Below the pieces are notes generated by a model, which did no database searches, had not been told where the DNA came from, and saw nothing but the letters and a program-made list of their open reading frames with translations. A stretch of 23,289 nucleotides of DNA, taken from a virus. This document shows positions 21,408 to 23,289 of the stretch, in pieces (position 1 is the stretch's first letter; every line of letters starts with the position of its first letter). The stretch spans positions 1 through 23,289 of IMG/VR virus record IMGVR_UViG_3300035698_005308; one strand, written 5' to 3'. The translations under genes were made by a program, and so were the position numbers.

Positions 21408-22283
21408 TTAAGTCTCGTCACAAAGAATTTCTATAACTTTATCTTCGTCAAGTCTGCTTGAACCGATTCCAAGATGAGCCTGAACTCTCGTTGCCATGTT
21501 CTTGGTGATGTCAATAGATACGTCAGTCGTGATGTCTCTCGCAATCGCAAGCCCTAAACCTGACTGCGCCCAACACATAACTCTACGATAAGAACTGGAG
21601 TCTGTATCAAGAAGAGTCTGCGAAATCAAGATGAACTTAAACCCTAAGAACGTGTCAATTTGACCATGTACTAATGCTTTAACAGAGTTATAATCAGCAC
21701 TTTTTATTTCAGTAGTTTTAAGTAAATCACGAAGTTGCGTTCCTGTTAATGCGATGAATCTCGGTTCCATGTCATCAACGTCGTTGTTATCGAGAATCAT
21801 TTTTGCATCAAGTAACTTCTGAATAGTCAATCCAGATGCGCCGACTGCGATAACATTACCAGCAGGAAATGTTACGGTATCTCCACCTGCTTTGCCGATG
21901 TATGATGTTGCAAACGCCTGGGTGATAATCTCATCATCGATTGAACGCCCTAACGAGTACGAAGCATTGATTGTGTATTTATTGGTGGGGTCTTGGAGCA
22001 TTTTCAATTCATCTTCTTTATCAATCAAATCGCCCCAGTCGTAATCGACCATAGAAACCTTGCGTCTCTGGTGCTGCGTATTTAATACTGGTGTATCTGC
22101 ATGGCGGGTTGTTCTTTTTCGTGCGGCGGTCTTGGCTATCTGATCCATGTAGGTATCTTCGCCAACTACTCCTGATTTTAATAATACTGAATTACGGAGC
22201 CGTGAGCCTTTCTGTTGGGAAAGGAGTATCACGTCCGCGTTAAACTGCTTAACTAAAGCAGCATCAACAGTGTATAGTCCCAT
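21408..22283 (-). CDS. Major capsid protein (T7-like podovirus type)
   Basis: A 291-residue protein starting MGLYTVDAALVKQFNADVIL. Capsid-like features are QQKGSRLRNSVLLKSGVVGE, the ADTPVLNTQHQRRKVSMVDY stretch (like the N-arm/E-loop region of HK97-fold capsids in this group), DWGDLIDKEDELKML, and the C-terminal segment with MCWAQSGLGLAIARDITTDV. Its position after a scaffold-like gene and before decoration and gp11-like genes fits. AAGGAGATTAACG is the ribosome site. At 291 residues it is shorter than T7 gp10A (about 345), so the insertion domains may be reduced. Confidence 0.82.
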   Translation of the reverse strand: MGLYTVDAALVKQFNADVILLSQQKGSRLRNSVLLKSGVVGEDTYMDQIAKTAARKRTTRHADTPVLNTQHQRRKVSMVDYDWGDLIDKEDELKMLQDPTNKYTINASYSLGRSIDDEIITQAFATSYIGKAGGDTVTFPAGNVIAVGASGLTIQKLLDAKMILDNNDVDDMEPRFIALTGTQLRDLLKTTEIKSADYNSVKALVHGQIDTFLGFKFILISQTLLDTDSSSYRRVMCWAQSGLGLAIARDITTDVSIDITKNMATRVQAHLGIGSSRLDEDKVIEILCDET

Positions 22284-22432
22284 CGTTAATCTCCTTTGTT
22301 AATGTTTAATTTCGTCGATGTAAGCGTGTCCCTTTCGGGGGCTAACAAAGTAAATAAGTTTTTGGGGCTCAACACCGTTGAGCGTATCCACTACTAGCAA
22401 CTATCGGGGGCTTTCCGTGTCCTTTAGTTGCT
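22284..22432 (-). promoter_or_regulatory. Structured leader of the capsid gene
   Basis: The 149 bases between the scaffold stop and the capsid start hold several signals, read on the minus strand. AGCAACTA (22432..22425) and TAGTTGCT (22403..22396) form an 8-bp stem directly after the stop. GCTCAAC-GGT-GTTGAGC (22383..22367) is a perfect 7-bp hairpin with a 3-base loop. CCC-GAAA-GGG (22339..22330) is a small stem with a GNRA-type loop. AGCCCC occurs three times (22412.., 22369.., 22343..), two of them as AGCCCCCG. GGACACG occurs twice. None is followed by a T run. A regulatory or processing leader that sets capsid expression is the likely meaning. Confidence 0.55.
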
Positions 22433-23289
22433 TTACTGCCCTAACTTCAATTTATACAGCCTTGCCCTTTTCTCGACAAACTCCTGATGCCGGGGGTCTG
22501 AGGCGTTATGCAATGGGCTTTTAGTATCAGCTTCCATTGTTTTAATTTCAGCGTCTGCTTCCGCAGGAGTTTGAGTCAAGCCTTGTCCTTTACCGATAAG
22601 TAAATCTTCGCTCATTACCTTGCCGATATTAGAAAAAGCCTCAATCACAACAGGATGGTTTCCGATTCCCTGCTTGAAAGCCGCAATCCCTTCTGGGGGG
22701 ACAAAAGTATCATAGACTTTATTCGCCAGCGCTACATTCTGCCCGTATGCCCCTCCCCACTTCTTATGAAGGTCGGCTACGGAGTCATTGTAAATCTTCT
22801 CATTATTCTCATTCATGCCGGAGAATTGACCTATGCCGTAATTCATGTAAAATTTATATAAACCATCAAACTGTTTAGGCGACATTCCAAGTTTATGCGC
22901 TTCCGTTCGAAATCCTTTTACCATCTCTTCATCCATCGGAAAGTCTTTAGGAATTTCCAAGTCAGTTGGTATTTTATACGCTTCGGCATTTTCAGGATGC
23001 CCAAGTTTCTTATGGAACATACTTATTGCTTCGGTATCGTTTTCATCTTTGGGGACAGGTAAACTTTCCCTGCCTAAGAACTTCTGCGCTGCTACTAATC
23101 CCCTATGTGCTTCATTCGCGTCTTTGTACTTTGCAAATACTGGGTCTGCCTTAATATCTTCTGGTAGCGTTGCGATATACTCTGGAGTTATTTCTTCATC
23201 TCCTCCACGTTCATTAAATAAATTACTAAAGCCTTTTCTTACGGTGTCAAGTATCCGTAAATACAACGGGTCAACAGTATCGTTTTTCA
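22433..23289 (-). CDS. Scaffold-like capsid assembly protein (5' end cut by one base)
   Basis: Reading minus-strand codons back from the right edge, the first complete codons give KNDTVDPLYLRILDTVRKGF and the codon straddling the edge is NTG, very likely the ATG start one base outside the window. The TTG at 23266 is therefore not the start. The visible 285 residues are charged and helical. LPEDIKADPVFAKYKDANEA precedes a central LGHPENAEAYKIPTDLEIP region that I associate with putative scaffold proteins of podoviruses, and the C-terminus is helical. Its position upstream of the capsid gene supports this. It would act in the cytoplasm, guiding capsid assembly. Confidence 0.72.
   Translation of the reverse strand, partial: KNDTVDPLYLRILDTVRKGFSNLFNERGGDEEITPEYIATLPEDIKADPVFAKYKDANEAHRGLVAAQKFLGRESLPVPKDENDTEAISMFHKKLGHPENAEAYKIPTDLEIPKDFPMDEEMVKGFRTEAHKLGMSPKQFDGLYKFYMNYGIGQFSGMNENNEKIYNDSVADLHKKWGGAYGQNVALANKVYDTFVPPEGIAAFKQGIGNHPVVIEAFSNIGKVMSEDLLIGKGQGLTQTPAEADAEIKTMEADTKSPLHNASDPRHQEFVEKRARLYKLKLGQ

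Noticed and set aside
22321-22432. tRNA gene in the capsid leader
   Set aside because: The hairpins have the wrong loop sizes and there is no T-arm GTTCRA motif or acceptor pairing.
22433-23266. TTG start for the scaffold-like gene at 23266
   Set aside because: The frame is open to the right edge, where the split codon is NTG, and the sequence KNDTVDPLYL continues naturally upstream. The real start is almost certainly one base outside the window.

Overview
The window is a stretch of a tailed-phage (or prophage) genome of the short-tailed, T7-like morphogenesis type. Almost everything is read from the minus strand, so the biological order runs from the right edge to the left: scaffold-like protein, major capsid protein, capsid-associated protein, an exported small protein, an O-antigen ligase/polymerase-like membrane protein, tail tube A-like (T7 gp11-like) and tail nozzle-like (T7 gp12-like) proteins, a GNAT-like protein (T7 gp13 position), three internal/ejected virion proteins (gp14-, gp15- and gp16-like by position, length and composition), a fibre/accessory block, and a lysis block. 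The base composition is AT-rich, clearly so in the left 5 kb. Good Shine-Dalgarno sites, sigma70-like promoters, Sec-type signal peptides and a Wzy/WaaL-like polytopic protein point to a Gram-negative bacterial host. The taxon cannot be named from the sequence.

Region 22284..23289 and 18612..22283 is the head module. It includes a 149-base, structure-rich leader in front of the capsid gene. Unusually, an O-antigen ligase-like gene is translationally interlocked between head and tail genes. Region 15583..18492 is a nozzle-like protein carrying an inserted LamG jelly-roll domain. Region 15081..15602 is the only plus-strand unit: a consensus sigma70 promoter, a leader RNA that can form a 17-bp stem plus pseudoknot, and a small NUMOD3/HNH homing-type endonuclease. 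It looks like an inserted cassette.

Region 8361..15080 encodes the GNAT protein and the internal virion proteins. The largest of these has an embedded nucleotidyltransferase motif. Region 2938..8351 holds fibre-like and beta-rich proteins, several of which have Sec signal peptides, which is odd for virion parts. Region 1..2850 is a dense run of small overlapping genes: an XhlA-like coiled-coil/membrane protein, a permuted NlpC/P60-like protein, a SleB-like hydrolase with an N-terminal membrane segment, a ribbon-helix-helix regulator from its own, apparently leaderless, promoter, and a protein with 8-residue tandem repeats that runs off the left edge.

The most novel-looking signals are two pseudoknotted leader RNAs: minus strand 1152..1248 and plus strand 15133..15225. 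In both, the non-Watson-Crick positions become G-U pairs only on the strand that is transcribed. No gene-free stretch exceeds 300 bases. The longest are 15081..15245, 1447..1600 and 22284..22432, and all three are described as features. Three short genes (1601..1771, 2442..2621 and the edge gene 1..457) were read directly from the sequence.
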